From NCBI RefSeq assembly GCF_016132545.1, contig NZ_CP066167.1, forward strand, positions 2,631,001 to 2,695,000: a stretch of 64,000 nt of DNA, in the 5' to 3' direction. The DNA comes from Spongiibacter nanhainus. GTDB lineage: Bacteria > Pseudomonadota > Gammaproteobacteria > Pseudomonadales > Spongiibacteraceae. The position numbers and the translations under genes are program-made. Of this stretch, positions 15,961 to 26,770 are shown in pieces; the first letter of the stretch is position 1; each line of letters starts with the position of its first letter. A model generated the notes under the pieces. The model saw nothing but the letters and a program-made list of their open reading frames with translations, searched no databases and was not told the DNA's origin.

Positions 15961-16355
15961 GGCCCGTTTAGGGCGCGGTGCATATTGTCGGCAATTGTGG
16001 CGGCAATCCGCTTGGCGCGCTCGGCGTAGGGGCCAGCAAATTTCTCGTCCATGGTTTGGGTAAAGTAACTCAACCACAAGTCAAAGTCGGCACGGGTCAG
16101 GGGCCGTTTGTGATACAGTGCCCGATGAATATTCATGGTGTGGCGATGGTAGTCCTGGCCACCCATCAGCAGTTTTTCCCAGTAGGCCTGGATGCGGGGA
16201 AAGTGCTCGTGAATATCGATGGCGGCGACATCCAGAAAGATCGGCGCCAGAGTCTCATCCTTCAGTAGACGCTCGTAGAAGGCCTCCACAAAATGGCCAA
16301 TACGCTCCGGACTATCGAGATCGGGCTTGTCTGGGTTGTGCTGATCAGCGTACAT
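15957..16355 (-). CDS. group III truncated haemoglobin
   Basis: A 132-residue haem protein of the truncated globin group III type. The segments FVEAFYERLLKDETLAPIFLD and EHFPRIQAYWEKLLMGG and the proximal histidine in MNIHRALYHKRPL are family markers. These proteins bind O2 or NO; physiological roles are mostly unknown, and a part in NO or peroxide handling is often suggested. The ATG at 16355 gives the usual family length; the open frame extends 21 codons further but those are Lys/Arg-rich and overlap the 3' end of der. It follows der by 22 bases and may be co-transcribed with it. Confidence 0.82.
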   Translation of the reverse strand: MYADQHNPDKPDLDSPERIGHFVEAFYERLLKDETLAPIFLDVAAIDIHEHFPRIQAYWEKLLMGGQDYHRHTMNIHRALYHKRPLTRADFDLWLSYFTQTMDEKFAGPYAERAKRIAATIADNMHRALNGP

Positions 16356-16377
16356 AAAAACCGGCCGTGAACGACGC

Positions 16378-17796
16378 TTACTTCCCTTTTTTGCGTTTCT
16401 TGTCCTGCTTTTTGACAAACTTCACCAGCCGGCGCTTGCGGTCTACCTGGCGCTTGGTCAATTTGTTTTTCTTGCCTTCATAGGGGTTGTCGGCGGTTTT
16501 GTACTCGATGCGCACCGGCGTGCCCACCATTTTTAACTCCCGACGGAAGATCTTTTCCAGGTAGCGGGTATAGCTGGCTGGCACCTTGTCGGTCTGGTTG
16601 CCGTGAATCACGATAATGGGTGGGTTTTGGCCGCCCGGGTGGGCATAGCGCAGTTTGATACGCCGGCCATTGATCATCGGCGGCGCGTGGTCGTACACCG
16701 CCCCTTCCAGAATCGTGGTGAGGTGGCGGGTTTGCAGTGACTGGGTGGCCGATGCGTAGGCCTTTTCGATGGACTCGTAGAGGTGCCCGACCCCAGTGCC
16801 GTGCAATGCCGATATAAAGTGCACCTCGGCAAAATCAATAAACCGCAGCCTGCGGTCCAGCTCGGTTTTAATGCGGTTTTTCTGGTCGCTGCTGAGGCCA
16901 TCCCATTTATTGAGAGCCACCACCACCGCCCGTCCGGAATCGATCACCTGGCCCAGCAAGTGCAAATCCTGTTCAACAATGTTTTCCCTGGCGTCCATCA
17001 CCAGCACGACAACATTGGCATCGTCCACCGCTTTCAGGGTTTTAACGATGGAGAACTTTTCCACCGTCTCGCGAATGCTGCGGCGCTTTCGCACCCCGGC
17101 CGTATCGATAAGGGTATAGGGCTCGCCGTCCCGTTCGTAGTTGATATAGATACTGTCTCGGGTGGTACCAGGCTGGTCGTAGACCACCACCCGTTCCTCC
17201 CCCAACATACGGTTGACCAGGGTGGACTTGCCCACATTGGGACGCCCGACAATAGCAATCTTTTTACCGTGGGCCTGGTCCTGCCCCTCGCCGGCCGCAT
17301 CTGCATCCGGAAATAGATCCAGCACGTCTCCCACCAGCTGCCGCACGCCCTTGCCGTGGGTCGCAGTTAGCGGATAGATCTGCTTGGCGCCGGTTTGGTA
17401 AAACTCCGCCATGGCGATATTGGGGTCGGTGCCATCAATTTTGTTGGCCACGTAAAACACCGGCTTGGAGCAACCCCGCAGATGGTCGATCAGGCCGTGA
17501 TCCGCCGCCATCAGCCCCGCCTTGGCGTCCAGCAGCAATACCACCGCGTCCGCCTCATCGATGGCCAGCAGCGACTGTTGCGCCATCGCCTCGTCGATGC
17601 CCTCTTCATCGCCGGTGATACCGCCGGTGTCGATCAACATAAAGCGCCGACCTTCCAGCACCGCATCGCCGTACTGGCGGTCCCGGGTCAGACCGGGAAA
17701 GTTGGCCACCAGGGCATCGCGACTGCGGGTGAGTCGATTGAACAGGGTCGATTTGCCCACATTGGGGCGTCCAACCAAAGCGATTACAGGGATCAT
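16378..17796 (-). CDS. der: ribosome assembly GTPase Der (EngA)
   Basis: A 472-residue essential GTPase for 50S subunit maturation. It has two tandem G domains, each with a P-loop GRPNVGKST (near residues 8 and 185), DTGG or DTAG switch motifs, and NKxD (NKID and NKWD), followed by a C-terminal KH-like domain and a Lys/Arg-rich tail ([11 protein letters not shown]). The ATG at 17796 fits the conserved start [17 protein letters not shown]; 38 upstream codons are rejected. It lies 130 bases after bamB in the same leftward direction, as in many gammaproteobacteria. Confidence 0.97.
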   Translation of the reverse strand: MIPVIALVGRPNVGKSTLFNRLTRSRDALVANFPGLTRDRQYGDAVLEGRRFMLIDTGGITGDEEGIDEAMAQQSLLAIDEADAVVLLLDAKAGLMAADHGLIDHLRGCSKPVFYVANKIDGTDPNIAMAEFYQTGAKQIYPLTATHGKGVRQLVGDVLDLFPDADAAGEGQDQAHGKKIAIVGRPNVGKSTLVNRMLGEERVVVYDQPGTTRDSIYINYERDGEPYTLIDTAGVRKRRSIRETVEKFSIVKTLKAVDDANVVVLVMDARENIVEQDLHLLGQVIDSGRAVVVALNKWDGLSSDQKNRIKTELDRRLRFIDFAEVHFISALHGTGVGHLYESIEKAYASATQSLQTRHLTTILEGAVYDHAPPMINGRRIKLRYAHPGGQNPPIIVIHGNQTDKVPASYTRYLEKIFRRELKMVGTPVRIEYKTADNPYEGKKNKLTKRQVDRKRRLVKFVKKQDKKRKKGK

Positions 17797-17926
17797 GTCG
17801 TTTACTTCTCGCGGGCGTTGCCGGCTGATTTGTCTATTATACCGACAACATAGCGGCAGCGCAGAGACGTTATGGAGAATGGTATGGGCGGCGCGATTCT
17901 GCGCCGCCAAATGATGTCACGATGAA

Positions 17927-19075
17927 CTAGCGGTCTTGTATCTTGTACGCCACTAGCTCGCCATCGTTACTGTAAACGTAGAGCAGTTTTCCAGATACCG
18001 CCATGGGCGCGCGCAGACCGTCGCTATCCACCCGGGTACGGGCCTGCAGGCTGCCGTCTACCTGGGACAACAAATGGAGGTAACCCTCCAGGTCTCCCAC
18101 CGCAATGCCGCCGCCAATCGCCGCCGGCTCAGTGAGCTCACGGCGGGCCAGCACTGTTTGCGTCCAGCTGGCACCCTGACCACTGGCATCAATGGCACTC
18201 ACGCCACCCTCGGCGTCCACCACGTAGATATAGCCCAGTGCACTGGCTGCCCCCACGTAGCTGGAGGTATCCTTGGCCCAAAGCATGCGGCCAGTGGCTA
18301 CATCCACCGCCGCCACTTGGCCCTGGTAGCCGGTAGCCACCACTACAGCGCCGCCTTCCAAGCTCAGTAAACGGCCATCTACGTCCACCAGACGCTCGAT
18401 TTCGGTACTGCCCTGGGGCACGGCAATACGCTGCTCCCAGCGCACACTGCCGGACTCGATATCCATGCCGATCAGGCGGCCATTGGCGAGGCCGAACATC
18501 ACCGTATCGCGAACGATCAGCGGCGTCGACGTGCCGCGCAAGGTCAGCCGAGGCACCTGCGCCGTGTAGGTCCACAGATGCTTGCCGGTGTCGGCCTCAA
18601 AGCCACTGAGCTGGCCGCTGTAGGTTTGCACCACGGCAATACGCCCGTTGCTTTGCGGCGCACCCAAAACTTCACCCTTTACGGTAACGCGCCAGGCAAT
18701 ATCGCCATTGCTGCGATTTAAGGCCACTAACTCACCGTCGGCGGTACCGATAAACAACCGCTGGTCATCAAGCCCGACGCCACCAGATATGGCGAGGTCG
18801 TAGGACTCTTTCCAACGGCGCTTACCGGTTTTCTTATCCAGCAGCGCCACCTTGCCGTCGGCAGAGGCAATGGCGATATCCTCGCCATCCACAGCCGGTG
18901 CTATGCGCTGATAGGCGCCGCCCTGGCCATCTCCCAGCGAATAGTCCCACACTTCCTTAAACCGCTTGCTGGCATCAAAGTCGGTCAATTCCGCGGGTTC
19001 CCGGGCATCGGGTGTCGACGAACAGGCCGCGGTGGCGGCAATGGCGAGAACAGCACACAGACGAGATAAACGCAT
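17927..19075 (-). CDS. bamB: outer membrane assembly lipoprotein BamB
   Basis: A 382-residue beta-propeller lipoprotein of the BAM complex, which helps BamA fold outer-membrane proteins. The signal ends LAIAATAAC with Cys18 as the probable lipid site, a slightly atypical lipobox. PQQ-like repeat segments run through the chain (KTGKRRWKESYDL, SNGDIAWRVTVKGE, DTGKHLWTYTA, ESGSVRWEQR, ATGRMLWAKDT). It begins three bases after yfgM ends, so the two are an operon. The length and order match Pseudomonas-type loci. Confidence 0.95.
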   Translation of the reverse strand: MRLSRLCAVLAIAATAACSSTPDAREPAELTDFDASKRFKEVWDYSLGDGQGGAYQRIAPAVDGEDIAIASADGKVALLDKKTGKRRWKESYDLAISGGVGLDDQRLFIGTADGELVALNRSNGDIAWRVTVKGEVLGAPQSNGRIAVVQTYSGQLSGFEADTGKHLWTYTAQVPRLTLRGTSTPLIVRDTVMFGLANGRLIGMDIESGSVRWEQRIAVPQGSTEIERLVDVDGRLLSLEGGAVVVATGYQGQVAAVDVATGRMLWAKDTSSYVGAASALGYIYVVDAEGGVSAIDASGQGASWTQTVLARRELTEPAAIGGGIAVGDLEGYLHLLSQVDGSLQARTRVDSDGLRAPMAVSGKLLYVYSNDGELVAYKIQDR

Positions 19076-19078
19076 TAT

Positions 19079-19768
19079 TTAGGCCCCCTGCTGGTCGGCG
19101 TCGGGACTGCCCGAACGCTGAGTGCGCAGGTCGTTAATTTTCATTTCCAGCACCGGGTTGTCGGTGGGTATTTCCGATTCCGCCGACAGGCGCCGCGCTT
19201 CGGTATAGGCTTCCAGCGCCCCGGCACTGTCGCCCTGGGCGAGCTTGATATCACCGCGAATTTCCGCCGCCTGAGGGGCGTAGCCACCTTCTTCAAGCCC
19301 CTGCAAGTGAGTCAGAGCCTGGTCGTATTGTTGCTGGGCCACACTCAGCTGCGCCAGACGAACTTTCACTTGCTGGGCCACCGCTTGATTGGGCGCATCG
19401 TCCAGGACACTTTGCAGCAGGGTTTCCGCCTCACCAAAATTGCCATCCTGAGCCGCATACTTGGCCTTCATCAGGGTCGCAAAGTGAGCGTAGCTGTGAC
19501 CGGCAAAATCGTCCCGCAGGGTGTCAGCCAGCTCCAAGGCAGCGAGTTTTCGGGTGCCGTCGCGCTGGTAGGCCGCATCCGCCTCCAGCAGTTGCTGAAA
19601 TACTGCTGAGGCCTCGGCGGCGCGATTTTGTTGATGATCCTGCCAGCCCCGCCAACCAAACACAGCGCCCAGGGCAAGTACAACCCCCACTGCGGTACTG
19701 ATACCGTTTTCCCGCCACCACCGTTTGATGGCATCCAACTGTTCTTCTTCGGTACGAAACGTATTCAC
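19079..19768 (-). CDS. yfgM: YfgM family tetratricopeptide protein, SecYEG ancillary subunit
   Basis: A 229-residue inner-membrane protein. The short cytoplasmic N-terminus (RTEEEQLDAIKRWWRENG) is followed by one membrane segment STAVGVVLALGAVFGWRGW and a periplasmic TPR-like domain. In E. coli YfgM associates with the Sec translocon and the chaperone PpiD. It lies between hisS (23 bases upstream) and bamB, which is the usual order. Confidence 0.92.
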   Translation of the reverse strand: MNTFRTEEEQLDAIKRWWRENGISTAVGVVLALGAVFGWRGWQDHQQNRAAEASAVFQQLLEADAAYQRDGTRKLAALELADTLRDDFAGHSYAHFATLMKAKYAAQDGNFGEAETLLQSVLDDAPNQAVAQQVKVRLAQLSVAQQQYDQALTHLQGLEEGGYAPQAAEIRGDIKLAQGDSAGALEAYTEARRLSAESEIPTDNPVLEMKINDLRTQRSGSPDADQQGA

Positions 19769-19791
19769 TGATGTCCTCTTCAGCCTGTTGT

Positions 19792-21087
19792 TCAGCTGTT
19801 GTTTTCACTGACTTGTAAGGCAGCCGCCAGTGTATCTGTCAGCCCTGCCAAGGCCACGCTTTGTTGTTCAGCGCCAGCCTCGCGGAGGGGTTTTAGAGCA
19901 ACTTCACCCCGGCTGAGTTCATCCTCGCCTATCACCACGGCATAGCGAGCACCGCTGCGATCAGCCTTTTTAAACTGACTTTTGAAACTGCCGCCGCCAC
20001 AATTCAGCACTACCCGAAGCGCGGGCAGCGCCTCTCTTAGCTGCTCGGCCACCGTCAAGCCAGCCACTTCGGCCTCTTCACCGGTGGCGACAATATACAC
20101 GTCGGCGGTGGCCGAATCGACCGGCGCGGCCTCCAGGGTCTCCAGCAGCAAACACAGACGCTCGACACCCATGGCAAAACCTACCGCTGGCGTTGCCTTG
20201 CCACCCAGTTGCTCCACCAGGCCGTCGTAGCGTCCACCGGCACACACCGTACCCTGGGCACCCAGAGCCTGGGTGGTCCATTCAAACACTGTCAAACCGT
20301 AGTAATCCAGGCCGCGAACCAGGCGCGGATTGAGCTTATATTCCACACCCGCCGCATCGAGCCGGCGCTGTAGACCCTCAAAATGGCTCCGCGAGGTCTC
20401 GTCCAGGTAGTCCTGCAATACCGGTGCCTCTGTCAGCAGTGCCTGGGTCTCGGGCACCTTACTGTCGAGAATCCGCAGCGGGTTAGTGTGCAGGCGGCGC
20501 TTACTGTCGGCATCCAGCTGGTCTTCAAATTGACGGAGGTAGTCGATCAGCGCCTGGCGGTAGTTGGCTCGGGATTCACTGTTGCCAATGCTGTTCAGCT
20601 CCAGGGTCAGGTGCTGGGCAATGCCCAGCTCTTTCCAGATTCGGGCGGTCAGCAGTATTAATTCGGCATCGACATCCGGCCCAACCATGCCAAAGGTTTC
20701 GACACCGATCTGGTGAAACTGGCGCAGCCGCCCTTTTTGCGGCCGCTCGTGACGAAACATGGGGCCGGCGTACCACAGGCGTTGTACCTGATTGTGCAGC
20801 AAGCCGTTTTGCTCACAGGCGCGAACACAGCTGGCAGTGCCCTCCGGGCGCAGAGTCAGGCTGTCACCATTGCGATCGTCAAAGGTGTACATTTCCTTTT
20901 CGACGATATCAGTCACCTCACCGATGGAACGCTTAAACAATTCAGTGTGTTCCAAAATCGGAAAGCGGATTTCCTGATAGCCGTAACGCCGCAGCAAACC
21001 GGCTACGGTGTTTTCAAGGTACTGCCACAACGGTGAGTCCGCGGGCAGTAAATCATTCATCCCGCGGATGGATTGTATTCTTGCCAA
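19792..21087 (-). CDS. hisS: histidyl-tRNA synthetase
   Basis: A 431-residue class II aminoacyl-tRNA synthetase that charges tRNA-His. Motif 2 is [21 protein letters not shown], and the histidine-specific motifs [15 protein letters not shown] and [14 protein letters not shown] are present, followed by the anticodon-binding domain ([14 protein letters not shown]). The start is taken as TTG at 21087, preceded by AGGA and giving the conserved [15 protein letters not shown]; a TTG 13 codons earlier lacks a ribosome site. It lies 52 bases after ispG. Confidence 0.96.
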   Translation of the reverse strand: MARIQSIRGMNDLLPADSPLWQYLENTVAGLLRRYGYQEIRFPILEHTELFKRSIGEVTDIVEKEMYTFDDRNGDSLTLRPEGTASCVRACEQNGLLHNQVQRLWYAGPMFRHERPQKGRLRQFHQIGVETFGMVGPDVDAELILLTARIWKELGIAQHLTLELNSIGNSESRANYRQALIDYLRQFEDQLDADSKRRLHTNPLRILDSKVPETQALLTEAPVLQDYLDETSRSHFEGLQRRLDAAGVEYKLNPRLVRGLDYYGLTVFEWTTQALGAQGTVCAGGRYDGLVEQLGGKATPAVGFAMGVERLCLLLETLEAAPVDSATADVYIVATGEEAEVAGLTVAEQLREALPALRVVLNCGGGSFKSQFKKADRSGARYAVVIGEDELSRGEVALKPLREAGAEQQSVALAGLTDTLAAALQVSENNS

Positions 21088-21139
21088 GAGTCTGTCCTGT
21101 GAATAGTCTGTTGCCGGCGCAGGCAAAGCATTACCGCGC

Positions 21140-22252
21140 CTAACTTCTGGCGATCAGATTCTGATCCTGTTGTTCTTTTTCCGCCACTCGCTGGCGAATC
21201 AGCTGTTCGAGGTGGTCCACCAGCTCGGCATTCTGGACTTTGTGATCCTTTTGACCGTCCACATAGACCAGGTTGTTGGGGGTGCCGCCAGTGATGCCCA
21301 CTTCAACTTCCTTGGCCTCACCGGGGCCGTTGACGAAGCAACCAATCACCGCCACATCCAAAGGTGTATTGACGTCCTCCAGCCGGGACTCGAGCTCATT
21401 CATTGTGCCGATAACATCAAAGTTCTGCCGCGAACAGCTTGGGCAGGCGATAAAGTTAATGCCCTTGCTGCGCAGCTTGAGGCTTTTCAGGATTTCGTAG
21501 CCTACTTTAATTTCTTCGACCGGGTCAGCGGCCAAAGAAATACGAATCGTATCGCCAATGCCGTCCATCAACAGCATGCCCAGGCCCACTGAGGACTTAA
21601 CGGTACCGCCCCGCAAACCACCGGCCTCGGTAATCCCGAGGTGCAGTGGCTGCTCGATCTGCTCGGCGATTTGCCGATAGGCCGCCACCGCCATAAAGAC
21701 ATCGGAAGCCTTCACGCTGAGCTTGAAGTCGGGAAAGTTGAGACGATCGAGAATATCGACATGGCGCATCGCCGACTCTACCAGCGCCTCCGGGGTCGGC
21801 TCCCCGTATTTGCGCTGCAGGTCTTTCTCCAGCGAGCCGGCATTCACACCGATACGAATGGGGATGCCGTGGTGTTTGGCGGCGTCGATCACTGCTCTCA
21901 CCCGATCTTCGCGGCCGATATTGCCGGGGTTGATACGCAGGCAATCCACGCCGTACTCCGCCACTTTGAGGGCGATCTTGTAGTCAAAGTGGATATCCGC
22001 CACCAGCGGTACATCCACCTGCCGGCGGATCTCCCGGAAAGCTTCTGCCGCCTCCATGCTGGGCACGGACACCCGCACGATATCTGCACAGGCTTCTTCC
22101 AAGCGTTTGATCTGCGCCACCGTGGCGGCGACATCACAGGTGTCGGTGTTGGTCATACTTTGCACCGATATTGGTGCACCACCACCCACCGGCACATTGC
22201 CAACATGGATCTGACGGGACTGGCGCCGAGTGATCGGCGAAGCCATTTTCAT
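21140..22252 (-). CDS. ispG: 4-hydroxy-3-methylbut-2-en-1-yl diphosphate synthase
   Basis: A 370-residue [4Fe-4S] enzyme of the MEP isoprenoid pathway that converts MEcPP to HMBPP. The TIM-barrel start [11 protein letters not shown] and the cluster cysteines in [11 protein letters not shown] and [10 protein letters not shown] are present. dxr, an earlier step of the same pathway, is also in this window. Its start overlaps the rodZ stop by four bases (ATGA). Confidence 0.97.
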   Translation of the reverse strand: MKMASPITRRQSRQIHVGNVPVGGGAPISVQSMTNTDTCDVAATVAQIKRLEEACADIVRVSVPSMEAAEAFREIRRQVDVPLVADIHFDYKIALKVAEYGVDCLRINPGNIGREDRVRAVIDAAKHHGIPIRIGVNAGSLEKDLQRKYGEPTPEALVESAMRHVDILDRLNFPDFKLSVKASDVFMAVAAYRQIAEQIEQPLHLGITEAGGLRGGTVKSSVGLGMLLMDGIGDTIRISLAADPVEEIKVGYEILKSLKLRSKGINFIACPSCSRQNFDVIGTMNELESRLEDVNTPLDVAVIGCFVNGPGEAKEVEVGITGGTPNNLVYVDGQKDHKVQNAELVDHLEQLIRQRVAEKEQQDQNLIARS

Positions 22253-23037
22253 AATTCACCTATCCGAACGCGCAGCGCGTTACTGGGTAATGGACTGGGC
22301 AACTCGACTGCCTGTCCGTTGTATTGAGTTTTCAGAGCCGGCCAATAGGCCGCTGCCAGTTCAATGGGGCCCTGGGTATCGAAATGCCGCACCGTACCAC
22401 CGGCCTGGGTGCCACTAAACAGTACCTCACCACGCACATTGCGTAACTCAAACCACACGTCGTCTTCAGCCCGCAGGCGCAAACGCACATCGTGGCTATC
22501 TGCCTGCCCTGGATGCTGGGCGCTGATGATTCCGCCGTCGCCGTCATCCCGCCCCCGCAACAGAGACTCACCCAAGGCAGTCGAACTGCGGAGGGAACGG
22601 GGTGCGTTGTAGCGTTGCTCGAGAATATGAACGGCCAGTTCTTTTTGCACTGGCCCGCTAAGCAATACATAGCAAATCGACCAGATAAACGCTGCCATGA
22701 TCAAGGCGACGATGACCCGGGCATTACCCGGCGCCTTGGCACGCCCCTGGGGCTTGCTGCGTTGGAACTGCTCGTCGTCGCGCCGGCAGATGCGGTCGCA
22801 ATCTTTCAGCAGCGGGTCCACATCCAAGCCCATATAGCGAGCGTAACTCTTAATATATCCCCGGGCGAACAATGGCGAATTGAAACGGCTGTAGTCGTTT
22901 TGCTCCAGCGCTTCAACGTAAGTGCGCAGCAGGTTCAGTGCCTCGGCGGTTTCCGTAATCGATTTACCCGCGCTTTCCCTCGCCTCGCGAAGGACCGATC
23001 CCGGCGGGCCTGCCACTGACGATTTAGACTGTGTCAT
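22249..23037 (-). CDS. rodZ: cytoskeletal protein RodZ
   Basis: A 262-residue bitopic membrane protein that links MreB to the cell wall machinery. The N-terminal helix-turn-helix-like domain ([22 protein letters not shown], then [13 protein letters not shown]) spans about residues 15-90. A membrane segment [21 protein letters not shown] follows near 110-130, then a short linker and a periplasmic beta domain ([17 protein letters not shown]). It is shorter than the 337-residue E. coli protein, mostly in the linker. It overlaps ispG by four bases. Confidence 0.88.
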   Translation of the reverse strand: MTQSKSSVAGPPGSVLREARESAGKSITETAEALNLLRTYVEALEQNDYSRFNSPLFARGYIKSYARYMGLDVDPLLKDCDRICRRDDEQFQRSKPQGRAKAPGNARVIVALIMAAFIWSICYVLLSGPVQKELAVHILEQRYNAPRSLRSSTALGESLLRGRDDGDGGIISAQHPGQADSHDVRLRLRAEDDVWFELRNVRGEVLFSGTQAGGTVRHFDTQGPIELAAAYWPALKTQYNGQAVELPSPLPSNALRVRIGEL

Positions 23038-23061
23038 CGGCTTGTCCTAAGACTAGTCGCA

Positions 23062-23856
23062 CTATTGACTCCGGTTTTCCTGCAGCGCTTTGAGCTTGAG
23101 GAACTCTTCAGACTTGGGATAGAGATTCTTCAAGGCCAGGGCGTAGCTGGCAAAGGCATCCTCATCATCAAAGGCATCGGCTAGGCGAATTCCCAACCAC
23201 AGACCAGCAGCTGACTGACGTTGCACTTTATCTCGGTACGCGTCGTAGTAGCGCTGTGCCTCGGCAATGCGCTCCAGGCGGTATACCGCCTCGGCCATGG
23301 ACAGTAGGGCCGAGCCATTATTGTTGTCCATCAGCAGAGAGCGACGAAAGGCGTTTTCGGCCTTTTCCAACTTGTCGAGCTGCAAATAACAGCGGCCCAA
23401 ACTGATGAATGCCTCGGCGCGGCGCTCGTACAGCAGGTCTTCAACCACAACCTCTAACTGCTCCGCCGCCTCGGCGTAGCGCTGTTGAGCAAACAGAAAA
23501 CCCGCGTAGTTGTTGCGGATACGGACCCGGTCCGGCACCTGTTTGATAGCCCGCTTGTAGTAACTCTCAGCCGTTTCCAACTCACCGGTATTCTGAAAGA
23601 CCAGCGCCAGGGCTTCAAGGGTGTCGGGGTTGTTGTCATCGACGGATTCAGCAAATTGCAGGTGGCGTTTGGCCTGATCCCAATTGCTCTGGGCAATATA
23701 GTTGCGCGCCAGTTGCAAGGAAGTCTCAAAGGCTTTTTTCTGATCCGTTTTATCAGTGTAACCACCACGCTTGGTGGTGACACAACCGGACACCAGCAGG
23801 GCAATGCACAACACCCATACCGCAGATAGACGGAACCGAACCAAGTGCGCGGCCAT
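23062..23856 (-). CDS. pilW: type IV pilus biogenesis/stability lipoprotein PilW (PilF)
   Basis: A 264-residue TPR lipoprotein, the pilotin that helps the PilQ secretin assemble in the outer membrane. The signal ends LLVSGC with Cys25 as the lipid site. Tandem TPR units follow (LARNYIAQSNWDQAKRHL, LALVFQNTGELETAESYY, NYAGFLFAQQRYAEAAEQL and AFISLGRCYLQLDKLEKAE). The ATG at 23856 has AAGGGG six bases upstream; a TTG 18 bases earlier is rejected. Position between rlmN and rodZ is conserved in Pseudomonas. Confidence 0.92.
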   Translation of the reverse strand: MAAHLVRFRLSAVWVLCIALLVSGCVTTKRGGYTDKTDQKKAFETSLQLARNYIAQSNWDQAKRHLQFAESVDDNNPDTLEALALVFQNTGELETAESYYKRAIKQVPDRVRIRNNYAGFLFAQQRYAEAAEQLEVVVEDLLYERRAEAFISLGRCYLQLDKLEKAENAFRRSLLMDNNNGSALLSMAEAVYRLERIAEAQRYYDAYRDKVQRQSAAGLWLGIRLADAFDDEDAFASYALALKNLYPKSEEFLKLKALQENRSQ

Positions 23857-23876
23857 CGGCCTCCCCTTATCCAAGG

Positions 23877-25019
23877 TTAAACCAGGCGTACCGCCTGGGT
23901 TTCTTCAAATTTGCGCCGGTGGCGCTCGCTGCGGCGGGTGCGGTCTTGCACCTGCCCCGCCAACTGGCCACAGGCGGCGTCGATGTCGTCACCCCGGGTG
24001 GTGCGCACGGTGGTAACGTAGCCGGCATCGGTCATGATTTGCCAAAAGCGCGACACGGCGTTGTTGCTGGGGCGCTGGTAATCCGACAGCGAAAACGGAT
24101 TAAAGGGAATCAAATTGACCTTGCAGGGCAAGCTCCGCAACACACTCGCCAGTTCTCTGGCGTGCTCGGGCTGATCGTTTACACCGGCGATCAAGGTATA
24201 CTCGACGGTAACTACCCGGTGTTTATCGGGCTGTTTATCCAGGTAGCGGCGGCAAGCCGCCAACAGCTCGGCAATGGGGTAACGGCGGTTGATGGGGACC
24301 AGCTCATCCCGCAGTGCATCGTTGGGGGCGTGGAGTGACACCGCCAGCGACACCTCGGAGACATCGCCCAGCTTATCCAGCATGGGCACCACCCCAGAAG
24401 TACTGAGGGTCACCCGACGCTTGGACAGGCCGTAGCCGAAGTCGTCCATCATCAGGCTGGTGGCATCCACCACGTTATCGAAGTTGAGCAGAGGTTCACC
24501 CATGCCCATCATCACCACATTGGTGACCACGCGATTGTTGGTGGACGGAAAGGCGTCGTAGGATTTGAGTGCCAGCCAAACCTGGCCGATGATTTCCGCT
24601 GCGGTGAGGTCCCGCATAAAACCCTGCTTGCCGGTGGAGCAGAAGCTGCAATCCAGACTGCATCCGACCTGGGATGACACACACAGGGTGCCCCGTTTGC
24701 CATCGGGAATCAGCACCGTCTCCACCAGGTTGTTGCCGCCCACCTCAACGGCCCATTTGCGGGTACCGTCTTTGGAATCGAGTTGGCGAACCACACCCGG
24801 GGGGCGAATCTCGGCGCACTCGGCCAGTTTGGCCCGCAGCGCTTTACCGAGATTGGTCATCTGCTCAAAGTCGTCGACACCGCTGTGGTGAATCCACTTG
24901 AGTATTTGCTGGGCACGGAAAGGCTTCTCGCCAATGGAGACCAGAAAGGCCTCCATTTTGGCGCGCGGCAAGCCCAGCAGGTTGACCCGCTCTACTGGCT
25001 TGACCTCGGCGGAATCCAT
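23877..25019 (-). CDS. rlmN: dual-specificity 23S rRNA/tRNA methyltransferase RlmN
   Basis: A 380-residue radical SAM enzyme that makes 2-methyladenosine at A2503 of 23S rRNA and A37 of some tRNAs. The cluster motif CSLDCSFC is present, followed by [12 protein letters not shown] and SLHAPND. The catalytic cysteine near the C-terminus lies in [15 protein letters not shown]. The ATG at 25019 opens the conserved [21 protein letters not shown] N-terminus; 38 upstream codons overlap the ndk 3' end region and are rejected. It follows ndk by 19 bases. Confidence 0.95.
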   Translation of the reverse strand: MDSAEVKPVERVNLLGLPRAKMEAFLVSIGEKPFRAQQILKWIHHSGVDDFEQMTNLGKALRAKLAECAEIRPPGVVRQLDSKDGTRKWAVEVGGNNLVETVLIPDGKRGTLCVSSQVGCSLDCSFCSTGKQGFMRDLTAAEIIGQVWLALKSYDAFPSTNNRVVTNVVMMGMGEPLLNFDNVVDATSLMMDDFGYGLSKRRVTLSTSGVVPMLDKLGDVSEVSLAVSLHAPNDALRDELVPINRRYPIAELLAACRRYLDKQPDKHRVVTVEYTLIAGVNDQPEHARELASVLRSLPCKVNLIPFNPFSLSDYQRPSNNAVSRFWQIMTDAGYVTTVRTTRGDDIDAACGQLAGQVQDRTRRSERHRRKFEETQAVRLV

Positions 25020-25038
25020 ATCCCGTGCTCCCGGCGCC

Positions 25039-25467
25039 CTAGGCGCGCTCGCAGATTTCGCTGGCAGCGAAGAAGAAACCGATCTCGCGAACCGCAGACT
25101 GCTCGGAATCCGAACCGTGAACGGCGTTGGCATCGATGGACTCAGCGAAATCCGCGCGAATCGTGCCCGGCTCCGCTTCTTTGGGGTTAGTAGCGCCCAT
25201 CAGCTCGCGGTTTTTAAGGATCGCGCCCTCACCTTCCAGCACTTGAACAGTGACCGGACCGGAGGTCATGAAATCTACCAGCGCAGGGAAGAAAGGACGG
25301 CCTTTGTGTTCGGCGTAGAAGCCTTCGGCCTGCTCGCGGCTCAGGCGCAGCATTTTAGCGGCAACGATTTTCAGGCCGGCTTTTTCAAAGCGGCTGTAAA
25401 TGTCACCGATCGCGTTTTTGGCAACAGCGTCAGGCTTGACGATGGATAGAGTGCGCTCCACGGCCAT
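25039..25467 (-). CDS. ndk: nucleoside diphosphate kinase
   Basis: A 142-residue enzyme that equalises nucleoside triphosphate pools by phosphotransfer from ATP. The start [14 protein letters not shown] and the catalytic histidine in [13 protein letters not shown] are diagnostic. GGAG lies upstream of the ATG. It is 119 bases after iscS, with a possible promoter in that gap. In related genomes the iscUA-hscBA-fdx genes would separate iscS from ndk. Confidence 0.97.
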   Translation of the reverse strand: MAVERTLSIVKPDAVAKNAIGDIYSRFEKAGLKIVAAKMLRLSREQAEGFYAEHKGRPFFPALVDFMTSGPVTVQVLEGEGAILKNRELMGATNPKEAEPGTIRADFAESIDANAVHGSDSEQSAVREIGFFFAASEICERA

Positions 25468-25544
25468 GTTTTATAATCTCCAATAAAATCAAAATCTTGT
25501 AAGAAGGCCAACCACGTTCAGTGGCGGGCCGGCAAAAGCACGCA

Positions 25545-25550
25545 ATTATA
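25545..25550 (-). promoter_or_regulatory. possible -10 element for ndk
   Basis: A perfect TATAAT on the minus strand lies 78 bases upstream of the ndk start, in the iscS-ndk gap. No good -35 hexamer sits 16-18 bases upstream of it, so the promoter is only a candidate. Confidence 0.35.
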
Positions 25551-25586
25551 AGCGCATTGGCGGCAAATGCCTATGTCGGCACGCCT

Positions 25587-26756
25587 TTATCCGGTTTTCT
25601 GCTGCCCGCCACGGAGCTGGCCAACGGCGGCCACCACCTGCTCTGCAGCCTGAGCCAGCTCCTCAGCGCTGGTATAGCGGCCAAAACTAAAGCGCACCGA
25701 GCTCAGCGCCAAGATGTCGCTGCAGCCAATGGCTCTGAGTACGTAGGAGGGCTCCAGCGTTGCCGAGGCACAGGCCGAGCCGGTAGACACCGCCAGGTCT
25801 TTCAGCGCCATCAGCAAAGACTCGCCATCAACGTCGGCAAAACTGACATTGGCAATCCCCGGCCAGCCGCCGTCGCGGCCATTAACCACCACCCCATCCA
25901 ACTGAAGGATGGGAGTCAAAAATTGGCGGCGAAGTTCCGTCAGTCGCGCCCGCTCGGCCTCAAGGCCGCCAGCCGCCAGTTGGCAGGCGGCGCCAAAGCC
26001 AACGATTTGGTGGGTGGCCAGGGTCCCTGAGCGCATTCCCCGCTCGTGGCCACCGCCGTGCATCTGCGCCGCCAGTTGGCAGCGGCTGCGGCGCCGGACA
26101 TACAGCGCACCGATGCCCTTGGGGCCATAGCATTTGTGGGCAGACAGGGACATTAAATCCACCTTCAACGCCGCCATATCCAGAGGCAATTTGCCGACAC
26201 TCTGGGCGGCATCCACGTGGAAGAAGGCCTGATGATCGGCCAGCGCTTCGCCCAGCGCCGCGATATCATTGATCGAACCCAACTCGTTGTTAACGTGCAT
26301 CAGGCTGACCAAAATAGTGTCGTCCCGCAGCGCCTTGTTCAAAGCATCGACGCTGATCACACCGCCGTCGTCGGGCACCAGGTAGGTCACCTCGAAACCT
26401 TTGGTTTCGAGATAGGCGCAAGTATCCAGCACCGCCTTGTGCTCAATTTGTGAGGTGACGATATGCCGACCGCGATCAGCATAGGCCTCGGCCACGCCCT
26501 TGATAGCCAGGTTGTCGGCTTCGGTGGCACCGGAAGTCCAAACAATCTCTCTGGGGTCGGCACCGATTAGATCGGCAACCTGTCGGCGCCCCTCTTCCAC
26601 CGCCGCTTCCGCCTTCCACCCCAGCAGGTGAGAGCGGGACGCCGGATTGGCGAAGTTGCCGTGCCGGGTCAGGCACTGGGCCATTTGTTCGGCAACCTCG
26701 TCAGCCACCGGTGTGGTGGCGGCGTAATCCAGATATATCGGGTCTGCCATTCCCAT
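25587..26756 (-). CDS. iscS: cysteine desulfurase IscS, C-terminally short
   Basis: A 389-residue PLP enzyme that takes sulfur from cysteine. It is IscS-like along its length ([50 protein letters not shown] with the PLP lysine, and [16 protein letters not shown] with the persulfide cysteine). It ends [13 protein letters not shown], about 20 residues before the end of E. coli IscS, so the C-terminal tail that contacts IscU is missing. No iscU follows it; suf genes lie upstream in the same direction. It may serve tRNA thiolation or feed the suf system. The start may be ATG 26756 or 26750. Confidence 0.9.
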   Translation of the reverse strand: MGMADPIYLDYAATTPVADEVAEQMAQCLTRHGNFANPASRSHLLGWKAEAAVEEGRRQVADLIGADPREIVWTSGATEADNLAIKGVAEAYADRGRHIVTSQIEHKAVLDTCAYLETKGFEVTYLVPDDGGVISVDALNKALRDDTILVSLMHVNNELGSINDIAALGEALADHQAFFHVDAAQSVGKLPLDMAALKVDLMSLSAHKCYGPKGIGALYVRRRSRCQLAAQMHGGGHERGMRSGTLATHQIVGFGAACQLAAGGLEAERARLTELRRQFLTPILQLDGVVVNGRDGGWPGIANVSFADVDGESLLMALKDLAVSTGSACASATLEPSYVLRAIGCSDILALSSVRFSFGRYTSAEELAQAAEQVVAAVGQLRGGQQKTG

Positions 26757-26770
26757 CTCAATCTACCATC

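Noticed and set aside
17797-17910. N-terminal extension of der
   Set aside because: The conserved GTPase start [14 protein letters not shown] begins at 17796; the upstream codons are not conserved in the family.
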